The translations under genes were made by a program, and so were the position numbers. Source: Roseiarcus sp049513815 (GTDB lineage Bacteria > Pseudomonadota > Alphaproteobacteria > Rhizobiales > Beijerinckiaceae). From it: 64,000 bases of DNA. Shown here one piece after another: positions 20,904 to 30,268 of the stretch (positions are counted from its first letter, which is position 1; every line of letters starts with the position of its first letter). Below the pieces are notes generated by a model. That model saw nothing but the letters and a program-made list of their open reading frames with translations. It was not told the DNA's origin and made no database searches. The stretch is from contig JBEKVR010000005.1 in assembly GCA_049513815.1 (NCBI GenBank), positions 1-64,000 on the forward strand, given 5' to 3'.

Positions 20904-21484
20904 GAGCGCTTCTCGCCGGCGAACAGGACGGCGCCGCCGTCGACCTCGGAGCCGCTCGGCAGCGCCAGCGAATTGGCGCTCATCTGGGCGGTGGAGGCCG
21001 CGGCCGCGGCGTCGGCGCGTTTCACCTTCTCCAGCGCGTCGCTGGCGGCGAGCGGATGGGTGGCGAACAGGCGCTTGGCGATGCCGAGGGCGTCGGTCTT
21101 GGCCATCTGCCGCGAAACCTGATCGGCGAGCATCGACTTCCACATGTCACCGGCGAGTCCCTGGCCGAATACCGAGCTCGTGTCCTTCGGCAGCATCTCG
21201 CTGACGAAGCTGTTGAGCATCACCGCCTCGAATCCGGTCTTCACCTTGGCGGCCTTCTCGTCGGCCGCTTCGGCCGCGGCGGAAAAGCGTGCGCGCGCGT
21301 CGGCGCCGGACGGCCCGTTCGCCGCGGCGGGCGCAGTCGCGGCGAGCGTGTCGGCGAAATCGGTCGCGTCGGCGGCGGCCGCCCCGCCGAGCGCGTTGAG
21401 GCGCTGCGCGACAGCGGCGGCGCGCGCCGGGTCGGCGGCCTTGGCGACCTCCAGCACAATGTCCGAGGAAGCGTCGATGGCCAT
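20900..21484 (-). CDS. FlgJ-like rod-binding protein (no muramidase domain)
   Basis: A 194-aa protein with the rod-binding signature FEAVMLNSFVSEMLPKD, FGQGLAGDMWKSMLADQVSR, QMAKTDALGIAKRLF, which matches the N-terminal domain of FlgJ. As in many alphaproteobacteria, the C-terminal peptidoglycan hydrolase domain is missing; a separate lytic transglycosylase is encoded at 49508. The ATG at 21484 has GGGGA 5 nt upstream and is better than the frame start at 21517. Confidence 0.75.
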   Translation of the reverse strand: MAIDASSDIVLEVAKAADPARAAAVAQRLNALGGAAAADATDFADTLAATAPAAANGPSGADARARFSAAAEAADEKAAKVKTGFEAVMLNSFVSEMLPKDTSSVFGQGLAGDMWKSMLADQVSRQMAKTDALGIAKRLFATHPLAASDALEKVKRADAAAAASTAQMSANSLALPSGSEVDGGAVLFAGEKRS

Positions 21485-21529
21485 GGATTCCCCGTGAGTT
21501 CTCAGCGGAGCGAACATCCGCCCGCAGGC

Positions 21530-21928
21530 TTACGCCGAGCTTGACGGCGGCTTGCCGAGCGAGTGCGCGATCAGCTCGGCGAGCGCCTTGCGCTCGCTCT
21601 GGTCGCGATATTTCGCTTCAAGCCCGTCGTGGACGCGCTCGGCGAGCTTGGCGCGCGCGCCTTCCTTGAAGGCCTGGCGCGACTGGGCGGCATAGGCGGC
21701 CTCGGCGGCGGCGATCTCCGTCTCGATCCGGCGGATGCGGCGCATCGCCGCTTCGGCCGGCGCGCCGTAGGCGGACAGGCCCTCGCCCATCGCCTGCCAC
21801 ATCGCGCGCTCGTCCTCGACGAGCCCGTCGCGGCGGCGGCCGATCTGGGCGAGCCGCCAGGACGCCAGTTCATGGAGCTGCTTCTGCAGCTTGCCGATTC
21901 GCGCCAACGCCTCCAGTCGCCGCTTCAT
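21530..21928 (-). CDS. FliJ-like coiled-coil flagellar protein
   Basis: A 132-aa, highly charged, almost entirely helical protein (KRRLEALARIGKLQKQLHEL, RIRRIETEIAAAEAAYAAQ, LEAKYRDQSERKALAEL). Such short coiled coils are typical of FliJ, the export-chaperone escort that links FliI to FlhA. It lies 6 nt downstream of fliR, in an operon encoding export-gate parts. The call rests on coiled-coil character and context, not on a strong signature. Confidence 0.5.
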   Translation of the reverse strand: MKRRLEALARIGKLQKQLHELASWRLAQIGRRRDGLVEDERAMWQAMGEGLSAYGAPAEAAMRRIRRIETEIAAAEAAYAAQSRQAFKEGARAKLAERVHDGLEAKYRDQSERKALAELIAHSLGKPPSSSA

Positions 21929-21934
21929 CGTCGT

Positions 21935-22711
21935 CTACCCCGTCTTCAGCCAGGCGGAAAAAGCTGTCATGAATTCGCTCAACATCGGTTGGGCGGTGAA
22001 ATAGAGCAGCAGCAGGCCGCCGGCGACGATGAAGGGCGTCGCGACATAGAAGATAGCGATCTGCGGCGTCAGGCGGTTGATGAGGCTCATCGCTAGATTG
22101 ACGGTGATGGCGTAGAGGAAAAACGGCGACGTGATCCTCAGCGCGACCCGGAACGACTCGCCGAGCATGGCGGCGACCTGCCGCAGCGAATAGCCCGGAT
22201 CGAAGTCGGCCCCCATCGGTATCGCGTGGTACGAGGCGACCAGCCCACGCAACGCCTCCCAATGCGCATCGGTGATGAAGATCAGCGCCGTCGCCGAAAG
22301 GACGATGAAGGTGGCGAGCGGCGGCAACATCTGATCGGGTTCGACCTCGACGCCGAACGGATTGGCGAGACCGAGCATGGCCGACGCGCCGACCGCCATC
22401 GCCTCGAGCGCGAGGAACAACAAGCGGCCGAGGATGCCGATCGTCGCCCCGATCGCGCTCTCGATCACGATCAGGCGCAAGGCCGGCAGCGGCTCGGCGC
22501 TGAGCGAGCGCAACGGCGCCTGATCGAGGAGGATCGGCGACAGCGACAGCGTCGTCGCCACGGCGACGAACAGCCGCACCTGCACCGGGATCTGCGCGTT
22601 CGCCCAACCCGGCATCAGCATCAGGCAGCCGCCGATGCGACAGAACAGCACGAACACCGCCAGCGTCAGGTTGGGATCGAACAGCCGCGTGATGTCGCCG
22701 TTCGCATTCAC
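21935..22711 (-). CDS. fliR: Flagellar export gate protein FliR
   Basis: Polytopic subunit of the FliPQR export gate, 258 aa, about six hydrophobic segments, with VFVLFCRIGGCLMLMPGWA near the N-terminus and FLYAITVNLAMSLINRLTPQ as the conserved late block. It uses a GTG start whose last base overlaps the flhA stop (TAG), so coupling is likely. Confidence 0.93.
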   Translation of the reverse strand: MNANGDITRLFDPNLTLAVFVLFCRIGGCLMLMPGWANAQIPVQVRLFVAVATTLSLSPILLDQAPLRSLSAEPLPALRLIVIESAIGATIGILGRLLFLALEAMAVGASAMLGLANPFGVEVEPDQMLPPLATFIVLSATALIFITDAHWEALRGLVASYHAIPMGADFDPGYSLRQVAAMLGESFRVALRITSPFFLYAITVNLAMSLINRLTPQIAIFYVATPFIVAGGLLLLYFTAQPMLSEFMTAFSAWLKTG

Positions 22712-24798
22712 TAGGAGATCGCGCCCAGCGACTTGACCTCGAACCCACGCGCGATCTCGAGCTGCGACAGCACCGGCAAGGTCGGGAACATGCGTTCGAC
22801 GATCATGCGGACATAGGTGCGCGTCTCGGCGGTCGTCACCACGGCGAAGACGTGCTTCTCCTCCATGCGGTTGCGGATGGCGGCCGACGCCTCGGTTGCG
22901 AACTGCTCCATCAGCCGCGGGTCGATGTCGAATTCAACAACTTCGCCCTTGGCGTCGCGTTTCAGGCTTTGATGGAAGACCAGGTCCCAGCGGTTGCCGA
23001 GCCGCAACACGCGCAGCATGCCTTGTTCCTGAATCTCGCCGCAGATCTGCTGAGCCAGCCGCATGCGCACGTGTTCGACGATCTGCTCCGGCCGCCGCAC
23101 ATGCGGCGCGACTTCGGCGATCGCCTCGAGGATGAGGCTGAGGTTGCGGATCGACACGCGCTCGGCAAGCAGCAGCTTGAGCACCGCCTGCATGCCCGAA
23201 TAGGAGATCTGCGACGGGCACAGCTCATCGACCAGCCGCTTGTACTCCGGCTCCAGCCGATCCAGCAGGGCGCGCATATCCTTGTAGGACAGCAGTTGAG
23301 CGAGGTTGCTGTGGATCACCTCGCTCAGATGGGTCAACAGCACCGAGACCGCGTCGATCGGCTTGAAGCCCTCGCGCTTGACGTCCTTGAGATAGGCCTG
23401 CGAGATCGACATCGCCTTCATGCCGAAGGCGGGCTCGCGGACGTCGTCGCCCGGCACGTTGGGACGACGGCCGTCGCCGACAATGACCAGGAATTCGTGA
23501 GTCTTGAGTTCCTGGGTGGCGACGACGGTGCCGTGAATGCGGATCTGGTAGGTCTTGGCCGGGGCCCTGATGTCGTCGGTGAGCTTGATCTCGGGCACGA
23601 CGAAGCCGTACTGGCGCGCGAACTTGCGCCGCATCTTGGCGACGCGCGACGCGATCTCCTCGTATTGGCCCAACAGCGTCGCGGTCAGTTCCTTGCTCAG
23701 GCACAACTCGATCTCGGCTGACTTCAGTTGCTCCTTGATCGACGTCTTCTGCTCGGCGCGCGCCTTCTCCTCGCGCGCGGCCTCGGCCGCCGCGGCGATG
23801 GCGCGATCCTTGGCCTGACGGTTGGGAATCGCGACGCCGACGAAAGCCATCAGTCCGCCGAGAATCGCGAACGGGATGAACGGCAGGCCGGGAATGACGC
23901 CGAGCACGAACATCATCAACGCCGCCATGAACAGCGCGATCGGATAGCCGCTGAGCTGGCCGAGCACCGCCGTGTCGGCCGAACCGCGCGTGCCGCCCTT
24001 GGCGACCAGCATGCCGGCGGCGAGCGAGATGATCAGCGCCGGGATCTGCGACACCAGGCCGTCGCCGACCGACAGCTTGGTGAAAACGTCCGAAGCGGCG
24101 GAAAGGCTGAGCCCGTGCCGGGTGACGCCGATGATGATGCCGCCGAAGATGTTGACCGCGAGGATGATCAGGCCGGCGATGGCGTCGCCGCGGACGAATT
24201 TTGACGCGCCGTCCATCGAGCCGAAGAAGGAACTCTCCTCCTCGAGCTCGCGGCGTCGCAACTGGGCGACCTTCTCGTCGATCAGTCCCGCCGAGAGGTC
24301 GGCGTCGATCGCCATCTGCTTGCCGGGGATGGCGTCGAGGGTGAAGCGCGCGCCAACTTCGGCGATGCGGGTCGCGCCCTTGGTGATGACCAGGAAGTTG
24401 ATGGTGACGAGGATGAGAAAGACGATGATGCCGATGACGAAGTCGCCGCCCATCACCAGGCTGGCGAAGCCGCCGATGACGTAGCCTGCGGCGGTGACCC
24501 CCTGCGCGCCGTGGGAAAGGATCAGCCGCGTGGTCGAGATGTTGAGCGCCAGTCTGAGGACCGTCGCGACCAGCAGCACGGTCGGAAAGGCGGAGAATTC
24601 GAGCGGCTTATCGATCCACAGGGCGACCATCAGGATCAACACCGACAACGCGATCGAAAACGCCAGGCCGAGGTCGATCATCGCCGCGGGAACGGGCAGG
24701 AAGAACAGGCACAGGATCAGCACTATGCCGACCGCGAAGCCGATGTCCTTGCCCCCACGGCCTACAGCCGGCACGCTCGCAGCCGCCGTCAACGACAT
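22711..24798 (-). CDS. flhA: Flagellar export apparatus protein FlhA
   Basis: Ring-forming export-gate component, 695 aa, usual length. It has about eight N-terminal membrane helices, with the signatures LALNISTTRLILSHGAQG and FVRGDAIAGLIILAVNIFGG. A large cytoplasmic domain (about 360-695) serves as chaperone-substrate docking site, with IDAVSVLLTHLSEVI. Next come fliR downstream and fliQ upstream (103-nt gap), consistent with one export-gate operon. Confidence 0.96.
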   Translation of the reverse strand: MSLTAAASVPAVGRGGKDIGFAVGIVLILCLFFLPVPAAMIDLGLAFSIALSVLILMVALWIDKPLEFSAFPTVLLVATVLRLALNISTTRLILSHGAQGVTAAGYVIGGFASLVMGGDFVIGIIVFLILVTINFLVITKGATRIAEVGARFTLDAIPGKQMAIDADLSAGLIDEKVAQLRRRELEEESSFFGSMDGASKFVRGDAIAGLIILAVNIFGGIIIGVTRHGLSLSAASDVFTKLSVGDGLVSQIPALIISLAAGMLVAKGGTRGSADTAVLGQLSGYPIALFMAALMMFVLGVIPGLPFIPFAILGGLMAFVGVAIPNRQAKDRAIAAAAEAAREEKARAEQKTSIKEQLKSAEIELCLSKELTATLLGQYEEIASRVAKMRRKFARQYGFVVPEIKLTDDIRAPAKTYQIRIHGTVVATQELKTHEFLVIVGDGRRPNVPGDDVREPAFGMKAMSISQAYLKDVKREGFKPIDAVSVLLTHLSEVIHSNLAQLLSYKDMRALLDRLEPEYKRLVDELCPSQISYSGMQAVLKLLLAERVSIRNLSLILEAIAEVAPHVRRPEQIVEHVRMRLAQQICGEIQEQGMLRVLRLGNRWDLVFHQSLKRDAKGEVVEFDIDPRLMEQFATEASAAIRNRMEEKHVFAVVTTAETRTYVRMIVERMFPTLPVLSQLEIARGFEVKSLGAIS

Positions 24799-24901
24799 TC
24801 CGGGCTCTCCCCAACGCTTCGTCGACGACCATGCCCGGTGAAGCTTGCGTGGGTCTCGCCGGCGCGGCGCCCCCGATGCGCGCGGGCGCTAGCGCGCCGG
24901 G

Positions 24902-25174
24902 TCACCGCCCGAAGCCGTGCTCGATTCGCCCGTAGACGTTTTCGGTGAAGAGGTAGAATTGCCCGCCGACGAACGATCCGGTCAGCGCGACAACGAGGAA
25001 GATCGTGATGATCTTCGGCACGAAGGTCAGCGTCATTTCCTGGACCTGGGTCAGCGCCTGCAGCAGCGCGATCGCCACACCGACGACCATCGCGGCGCCG
25101 ATCGCGGGACCGCCGCCGACGATCACCATCCACAGCGCTGACTGGATGACGTCGAGCGCGTCGGCTTCGTTCAT
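24902..25174 (-). CDS. fliQ: Flagellar export gate protein FliQ
   Basis: A 90-aa protein with two membrane helices, MVIVGGGPAIGAAMVVGVAI and IITIFLVVALTGSFVGGQ, joined by the diagnostic loop ALTQVQEMTLTFVPK. The ATG at 25174 overlaps the flgD stop in an ATGA. Confidence 0.95.
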   Translation of the reverse strand: MNEADALDVIQSALWMVIVGGGPAIGAAMVVGVAIALLQALTQVQEMTLTFVPKIITIFLVVALTGSFVGGQFYLFTENVYGRIEHGFGR

Positions 25175-25605
25175 TGCACCGTCACGCCGTTGCCGAGCGC
25201 AACCGTCTTGCCGTTGGAAAGGGTCGCGGTCGCACCGTTGGAGGTGACGTTGACCGAGGTCACTTGACCCGAGGTTGCGGCGCCTGAACTCACGTCCGTG
25301 CCGGAGATCGTGCTGCCGACCGCGAGTTCCGCCTGGGTGAGCTGGGTCGCGCTCAGTAGGGTGGCGAGCGTGGTGTTGGTCTGCACCGCCTGACCGACCT
25401 GCGAGATCGTCGCCAGCTGGCTCACCATCGCGGTCGGATCCATCGGCTGGGTCGGATCCTGGTTCTTCATCTCGGCCAGCAGCATGGTGAGGAAGTCGTT
25501 GTAGCTGAGCTTGTTGGTCGCCGCGGCGGCCGACGAGGAAGCCGACGAGTTCGCCGACGACGCATTGGACGAGCCGGCGGACGAAGTGGGTGAAACGCTG
25601 GTCAT
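25171..25605 (-). CDS. flgD: Flagellar hook assembly scaffold FlgD
   Basis: Hook-cap protein needed to polymerise FlgE, 144 aa, short as in rhizobia. A Ser/Ala-rich N-terminus precedes the hallmark NDFLTMLLAEMKNQDPTQPM, then DPTAMVSQLATISQVGQAVQ. The C-terminal Tudor/FnIII-like part is reduced to a few strands. Confidence 0.92.
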   Translation of the reverse strand: MTSVSPTSSAGSSNASSANSSASSSAAAATNKLSYNDFLTMLLAEMKNQDPTQPMDPTAMVSQLATISQVGQAVQTNTTLATLLSATQLTQAELAVGSTISGTDVSSGAATSGQVTSVNVTSNGATATLSNGKTVALGNGVTVQ

Positions 25606-25616
25606 GGTCGTTCCTT

Positions 25617-26030
25617 TCAGGCGGCCACCGGCGCCTTGGCCGGCTTGCCGTTCGGGTACATTTCCTTCTCTTCAAGCGGGAACAGCGCTCTCAGCGACTT
25701 CAGCGCCTCGAAATTGCGCCCACGGTCGATCTGCCCGGCGATCACTTTCAAGCCGGCGACGATCAGCGGGCTCTCAAACGCAAGCAGCGCCGACTCCATC
25801 AGCCGTTGCGACAGCGTCGTCGCCGCCGCCGTCGCTCCCGGATCCATCAGCATCACCTGGACCGCGAAATAGATCTGCCTGAGCGGCGTCGTCGCCTGGT
25901 CGGCCTGCATGACGTGATTTTCAAGCAGGAACGTGACATCGTTGAGCAGTTCGATCGTCGCCTTGCGATCGACGCGGATGACGGCGCCGTTGATGTAGAG
26001 CCTCTCGCCGGCGCGAAGCGTGATATTCAT
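25617..26030 (-). CDS. flbT: Flagellin synthesis repressor FlbT
   Basis: Post-transcriptional regulator of flagellin: in Caulobacter and Brucella, FlbT acts on flagellin mRNA or its translation. 137 aa; N-terminus NITLRAGERLYINGAVIRVD and core VMQADQATTPLRQIYFAVQV are family signatures. It is 7 nt from flaF. The target here would be the single flagellin gene at 57081. Confidence 0.93.
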   Translation of the reverse strand: MNITLRAGERLYINGAVIRVDRKATIELLNDVTFLLENHVMQADQATTPLRQIYFAVQVMLMDPGATAAATTLSQRLMESALLAFESPLIVAGLKVIAGQIDRGRNFEALKSLRALFPLEEKEMYPNGKPAKAPVAA

Positions 26031-26037
26031 CGTTTCC

Positions 26038-26385
26038 TCACTTCAGCCCGTCGCGGATGATCTCGTTGATCTCGATGATCGGCGTCAGATCGCTCGTCTG
26101 ACCCGCGCGGAAACGGTCGATTTCCTTGTTCATCCAGATGCCGATCGAAACGATGCCGGCGCGCAGTTGCTCCGGCAGCTCGTTCTCGGGATTCCTGAGG
26201 TCGTCGAGAAAGATCGCCCACAGTCGGCGCAGGTAGAAGATCGCTTCGATCGCCTCGCGCGAGTTTTCCCCTCTGTCGCGCGCGGCGCGCAGCATGGCGA
26301 TGACGCGGTCCATCGCATTTCGCTCTTGCGTCCGCATAACCTGACGAGAGTCGTCGACGACTTCATTGTAGGAGAATTCATACAT
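26038..26385 (-). CDS. flaF: Flagellar biosynthesis regulator FlaF
   Basis: A 115-aa regulator that works opposite to FlbT and promotes flagellin synthesis or secretion in alphaproteobacteria. Matches include ARDRGENSREAIEAIFYLRR, LWAIFLDDLRNPENELPEQL and GIVSIGIWMNKEIDRFRAG. It sits between flgL and flbT. Confidence 0.93.
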   Translation of the reverse strand: MYEFSYNEVVDDSRQVMRTQERNAMDRVIAMLRAARDRGENSREAIEAIFYLRRLWAIFLDDLRNPENELPEQLRAGIVSIGIWMNKEIDRFRAGQTSDLTPIIEINEIIRDGLK

Positions 26386-26403
26386 CGGCGTTCCCGGGTG
26401 ATG

Positions 26404-27456
26404 CTAGAGATATTGGGCGAGGTTCATCTTTTGCAGCTGCGCGGTGAGCTGGTAGGCGGTCTCGAGTTGGGTGCTCAACGAACTGAGCTGGACGGCGACG
26501 GCGCTCAAATTGACGTTGTCGAGGTTGCCGACCTGCGTCTGCAGGATCGTCAATTGGTTCGACATCGAGGTCGTAGCGTTTGTGACGCTGGTCTGGACCA
26601 GTCCGAGCGTCGCCCCCGTCGTCGTCAGCGACGCGATTCCTTGATTGATCAGCGACGTCGCGGAGGTGATGACCGTCTTCTGCGTGTCCGTGCTCAACGA
26701 GGAGCCGCCGAATTCGGCGAGCATCGCGTAGCCTTCGGCGAGTTGCTGGAAACCGGCTTGGTTGGCGTCGGTCGAGGTCGTCACCGACTCGCCGGGCGCA
26801 ATCTGGGTCGTCACGTCAGTGCTCGAGGCCGACGACCAGTTGCTTGTCCAGTTCGCGCCGCTAAACATCGGATCGAGCGTTCCACTAATGAAGCTCTGCA
26901 TATCCGAGGCGGAGATGCCTGAGGCGCTCGCCGAAGATGGCGTGAAGCCGAACGTATTGAAGAACGCCGTGTCGATCGCGCTCTTCGCCGCTGACGTCGT
27001 CGACGAGAAATAGTCCGCCATCGGCGCGACGCCGCTGTTGTCGCCGCCGAACACGTACTGACCGTTGGAAGTCGTGTTGGTCGCGGCGATCAGCGATTGC
27101 AGCGCGTTGGTCCCGGTGGTCTGCAGCGTCACGGCGGCGCTGCTCGAGCCCGCCAGCGTCGAAGTCAGCGTCTTGACAGCGCTCTGCGCAGTGGTGCGGA
27201 TTGTGTCGAGCGCGGCCTGCGCCGTCTGGAGACTGGTGGAAGTCAGGTTGTTGGAAGTGGTGAGCGTCTGCAGCAGATTGGTCTGGCTGCGCAGCGACAG
27301 CTCGTAGCCGGACTGGTCGCCGAGTTGCAGGCCGAGGTCGGCGTATTGGCCGCTGCTCGATTCCGCAGTCAGCTGGGTGAGTTGGCTTTGCGTCCGCGCC
27401 AAGCTGGAGAGCACCGACGTGCCGAGGGAGTAAGTCGAAACCATCGAGGCGACCAT
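26404..27456 (-). CDS. flgL: Hook-filament junction protein FlgL
   Basis: Junction protein, 350 aa, with flagellin-like terminal helices. The N-terminal half carries SLARTQSQLTQLTAESSSGQ and LTSTSLQTAQAALDTIRTTA; the C-terminal half ends LSSLSTQLETAYQLTAQLQK. A second in-frame ATG four codons later (27444) is possible. It is preceded 5 nt by flgK. Confidence 0.9.
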   Translation of the reverse strand: MVASMVSTYSLGTSVLSSLARTQSQLTQLTAESSSGQYADLGLQLGDQSGYELSLRSQTNLLQTLTTSNNLTSTSLQTAQAALDTIRTTAQSAVKTLTSTLAGSSSAAVTLQTTGTNALQSLIAATNTTSNGQYVFGGDNSGVAPMADYFSSTTSAAKSAIDTAFFNTFGFTPSSASASGISASDMQSFISGTLDPMFSGANWTSNWSSASSTDVTTQIAPGESVTTSTDANQAGFQQLAEGYAMLAEFGGSSLSTDTQKTVITSATSLINQGIASLTTTGATLGLVQTSVTNATTSMSNQLTILQTQVGNLDNVNLSAVAVQLSSLSTQLETAYQLTAQLQKMNLAQYL

Positions 27457-27461
27457 CGGTT

Positions 27462-28970
27462 CTACACAGCGTTGAGTAGCGACGTGAACATCGCGTTGAC
27501 AGTCGTCAGCAGCTTGGCCGTCGTGGTGTACGAGTTTTCGATGGTCAGCATGTTGGTCATCTCGGTGTCGAGGTTGACGCCGGTCGCGTTCGACGCCGCC
27601 GTCGTCGCCTGGCTGACCAGAGAATTCTGGTAATCGAGCTGATTGCTCGCCGCCTGGTGCTGGCTCTGCAGCCAGCTCACCGAGGAACTGGCGTAGTCGC
27701 TGAGGCTCGACGACGTTCCCAGCCCGGTCGTCCCGCCGAACGTCTGATTCGTCGTCGTGGCGCTGATCAACTGGGCGATGCGGCCGGTGTAGCTCGCCGC
27801 GTTGGTCGTGTTGTAGGTGTAGGCCGAATTGGTCGGATCGGCGATGCCGCCGTCGCGCAGGCGATTGACGTCGCCGCCTTGCGACGGGTCGACGTTGGCG
27901 TTGACCTCGATCTCGGACGCCAATCCCGTCGTCGCCGTAATCGCCGGCACGCCGGTCGCGCCAGGGAAGGTGAACAGGCCGGGCAACGTCGCCGCTGGCG
28001 TCGCTGAACCTGTCTGATCGCTCTCGGCGAAGGCGCTGATGAGGCCGCCGGCGATCTGATCGAGCTGGGCGCCGTATTGCGGCGCGACGACGTCGCGCAG
28101 ATTGGCGAGGCCCGCCAGGGCGCCGGACTGGATCGCCATCGGCGACGAGGCCCCGGTGATCGGCACGCCGTCGACCATCACCGCATTGCCGGTCGCGCCG
28201 TCCGTGTAGGTCGCGGTCGGAGTGAAACTGACGGTGCGCGGCGAGCCCCCCTGGAACAGGGTCACGCCGCTGTCGGTGTAGATCGACGTCGAACCGTCGG
28301 GATTGGAAACGGTCGAGATGCCGATTTGCTGCGACAATTGGGCAAGAATGCTGTCGCGCGTGTCCTGGGCGCTGGAGACGTCGGCGCCGATCGCCGTTCC
28401 CGACACGATCGTCGCGTTGACCGAGGTGAACTGAGTGAGCAAGGAATTGATGGAATTGACCGCCGACGCCATGCCGGAATCGGCCGTCTCGCGCACGCTC
28501 TGCACCGCCGCAGCGCCGGTGTTGAGCGACTGGGTGAGATCAGCGGCGGCGGTCACGACCCCTTGCGCCGCCGACGTGCTCGACGGCGAGGCGTCGTAGG
28601 TCTCGAGCGCGCTCTGCAGGTTGGCGAGCATCGCCGAGGGCGAATTGCCGTTGGCGGTGGCGCCGGACGACGAGGTCGCCGACGAACTGTCGCTCACCGT
28701 ATTCGCCAGCGTCGTCAGGCCGTCCGACAACGCCTGTTGGTAGGCGGCCTGCGACGTCGACGTGTTCACCTGCTCGAGCAGCGCGGCGTTGGCCTCGCGG
28801 CCGACCGAAGTGACCTCGACCCCGCCGGAAGTGATGGTGGCGAGGTTGGCGATCTCGCGTGCATAGCCCTTCGTTCCGGCGTTCGAGATGTTGCTCGAGA
28901 TGACCGCCGACTGCGCCGCGTTCGCCACGAATGCGGAGTTGATGATGCCGAGGGCGGACGACAAACTCAT
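27462..28970 (-). CDS. flgK: Hook-associated protein 1 FlgK
   Basis: Junction protein, 502 aa. The N-terminus includes AVISSNISNAGTKGYAREIA, the flagellar axial-family motif, and the C-terminus NMLTIENSYTTTAKLLTTVN. The middle is Ala/Ser/Thr-rich, as in other rhizobial FlgK. It lies between flgE and flgL. Confidence 0.93.
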   Translation of the reverse strand: MSLSSALGIINSAFVANAAQSAVISSNISNAGTKGYAREIANLATITSGGVEVTSVGREANAALLEQVNTSTSQAAYQQALSDGLTTLANTVSDSSSATSSSGATANGNSPSAMLANLQSALETYDASPSSTSAAQGVVTAAADLTQSLNTGAAAVQSVRETADSGMASAVNSINSLLTQFTSVNATIVSGTAIGADVSSAQDTRDSILAQLSQQIGISTVSNPDGSTSIYTDSGVTLFQGGSPRTVSFTPTATYTDGATGNAVMVDGVPITGASSPMAIQSGALAGLANLRDVVAPQYGAQLDQIAGGLISAFAESDQTGSATPAATLPGLFTFPGATGVPAITATTGLASEIEVNANVDPSQGGDVNRLRDGGIADPTNSAYTYNTTNAASYTGRIAQLISATTTNQTFGGTTGLGTSSSLSDYASSSVSWLQSQHQAASNQLDYQNSLVSQATTAASNATGVNLDTEMTNMLTIENSYTTTAKLLTTVNAMFTSLLNAV

Positions 28971-28997
28971 GGCGAAACCTCGAAGGCCGGCGAAGCG

Positions 28998-30197
28998 CTA
29001 CGCCTTCAGATTGTTCAGGATGTCGAGCAGGTTGGCGCCGGTCTGGAAGACTTTGGAGTTGGCCTGATAGGCGCTCTGGGCCTGGATCATGTCGGTCAGC
29101 TCGGTGGCGAGATCGACGGTCGAATCCTCTAGCGAGGACGACGCGATCTTGCCGAGGCCGCCGGTGCCGGCCGTGCCGACGCGCACCGTGCCGGAGTTCT
29201 GGTTGGCCTGGAAGGCGTTGCCGTTGATCGAGGTCAGATTGTCCTCGCTGGCGACCGTCGCCAGCGGAATGATGTAGCCGGGGCTCGACACGCCGTTGCT
29301 GTATTCGAAGTCGAGCGTGCCGTCGGTGCTGATCGTGACGCCGGTCAGCGAACTCGGCGCGTTGCCGTTGGCGGTCGCGGCGTTGACGGCGAAACTTGAC
29401 GCCAACTGCGTAGACTGGCTGAGGTCGAGATTCATCCCCTTGCCGCCGGGAACCGTGAAACTGAGCGGCGAACCGCCGGGGTTCAAGACGCCGTTCGCGT
29501 TGAAGCTCAGGGTGGCGGGGGACGATGCGAGAGCCACCGGGTTTGCGGGATCGGTGACGTCGGAGACGCCGACCGTCCAGTCCGAGCCGGCGCTGTTATA
29601 GGTGAAGGCGAAGTCGATCGTGTGCGCCGCGCCGAGGTTATCGTAGACAACCAGCGAGGTTTGCGAGGTCGTGGGGGTGGTGGCGGTCAGTTGGCTCGAA
29701 GGCAGGTTGACCGTAAGCGTGCCAGTGGTAGTCGCCGTCGCGGCCTCGCCCGCGCTGATGGTGTTGACCTTGACCATGCCGGCGAGCGAATTCGAGGTGC
29801 CGGAGGCCGCGCCGCTCTGGACGTTAGTGCCCATCAGGTAGTAGCCGGCCGAATTGACCAGGTTGCCGTTGGCGTCAGGCACGAACGAGCCGTTTCGCGT
29901 GAGGTAGAGGGCGCCGCCTGAATCGGAGACGACGAAATAGCCGTCGCCCTTGATGGCGAGGTCGGTCGTGGTCGAAGTGCCGACCACCGAGCCCTGCAGC
30001 GCATTCATCGAGCGGACCGTGGCGGTGACGCCGCCGCCGGCGGAGGAGGCGGCGCCAACCTGGTCGACGACGGTGGCGAATTCCGTCTCGGCGTTCTTGT
30101 AGCCGGTGGTGTTGGCGTTGGCCACGTTCTGGGAAATGTTCGACAGCCAGGACGTATCGCCCAGCATGCCGGACACGGCGGTGCCCATCAGACTCAT
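28998..30197 (-). CDS. flgE: Flagellar hook protein FlgE
   Basis: Major hook subunit, 399 aa. Axial-family N-terminus DTSWLSNISQNVANANTTGY, the D0/D1 block DLAIKGDGYFVVSDSGGALY and the C-terminus ELTDMIQAQSAYQANSKVFQ are all present. Confidence 0.94.
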   Translation of the reverse strand: MSLMGTAVSGMLGDTSWLSNISQNVANANTTGYKNAETEFATVVDQVGAASSAGGGVTATVRSMNALQGSVVGTSTTTDLAIKGDGYFVVSDSGGALYLTRNGSFVPDANGNLVNSAGYYLMGTNVQSGAASGTSNSLAGMVKVNTISAGEAATATTTGTLTVNLPSSQLTATTPTTSQTSLVVYDNLGAAHTIDFAFTYNSAGSDWTVGVSDVTDPANPVALASSPATLSFNANGVLNPGGSPLSFTVPGGKGMNLDLSQSTQLASSFAVNAATANGNAPSSLTGVTISTDGTLDFEYSNGVSSPGYIIPLATVASEDNLTSINGNAFQANQNSGTVRVGTAGTGGLGKIASSSLEDSTVDLATELTDMIQAQSAYQANSKVFQTGANLLDILNNLKA

Positions 30198-30268
30198 CGG
30201 TCGCTCTCCTCGCGGCTCTACAACGTCACTAAACGATTGGACCCTTGCGCGAAGCTGATTGCCGCCTC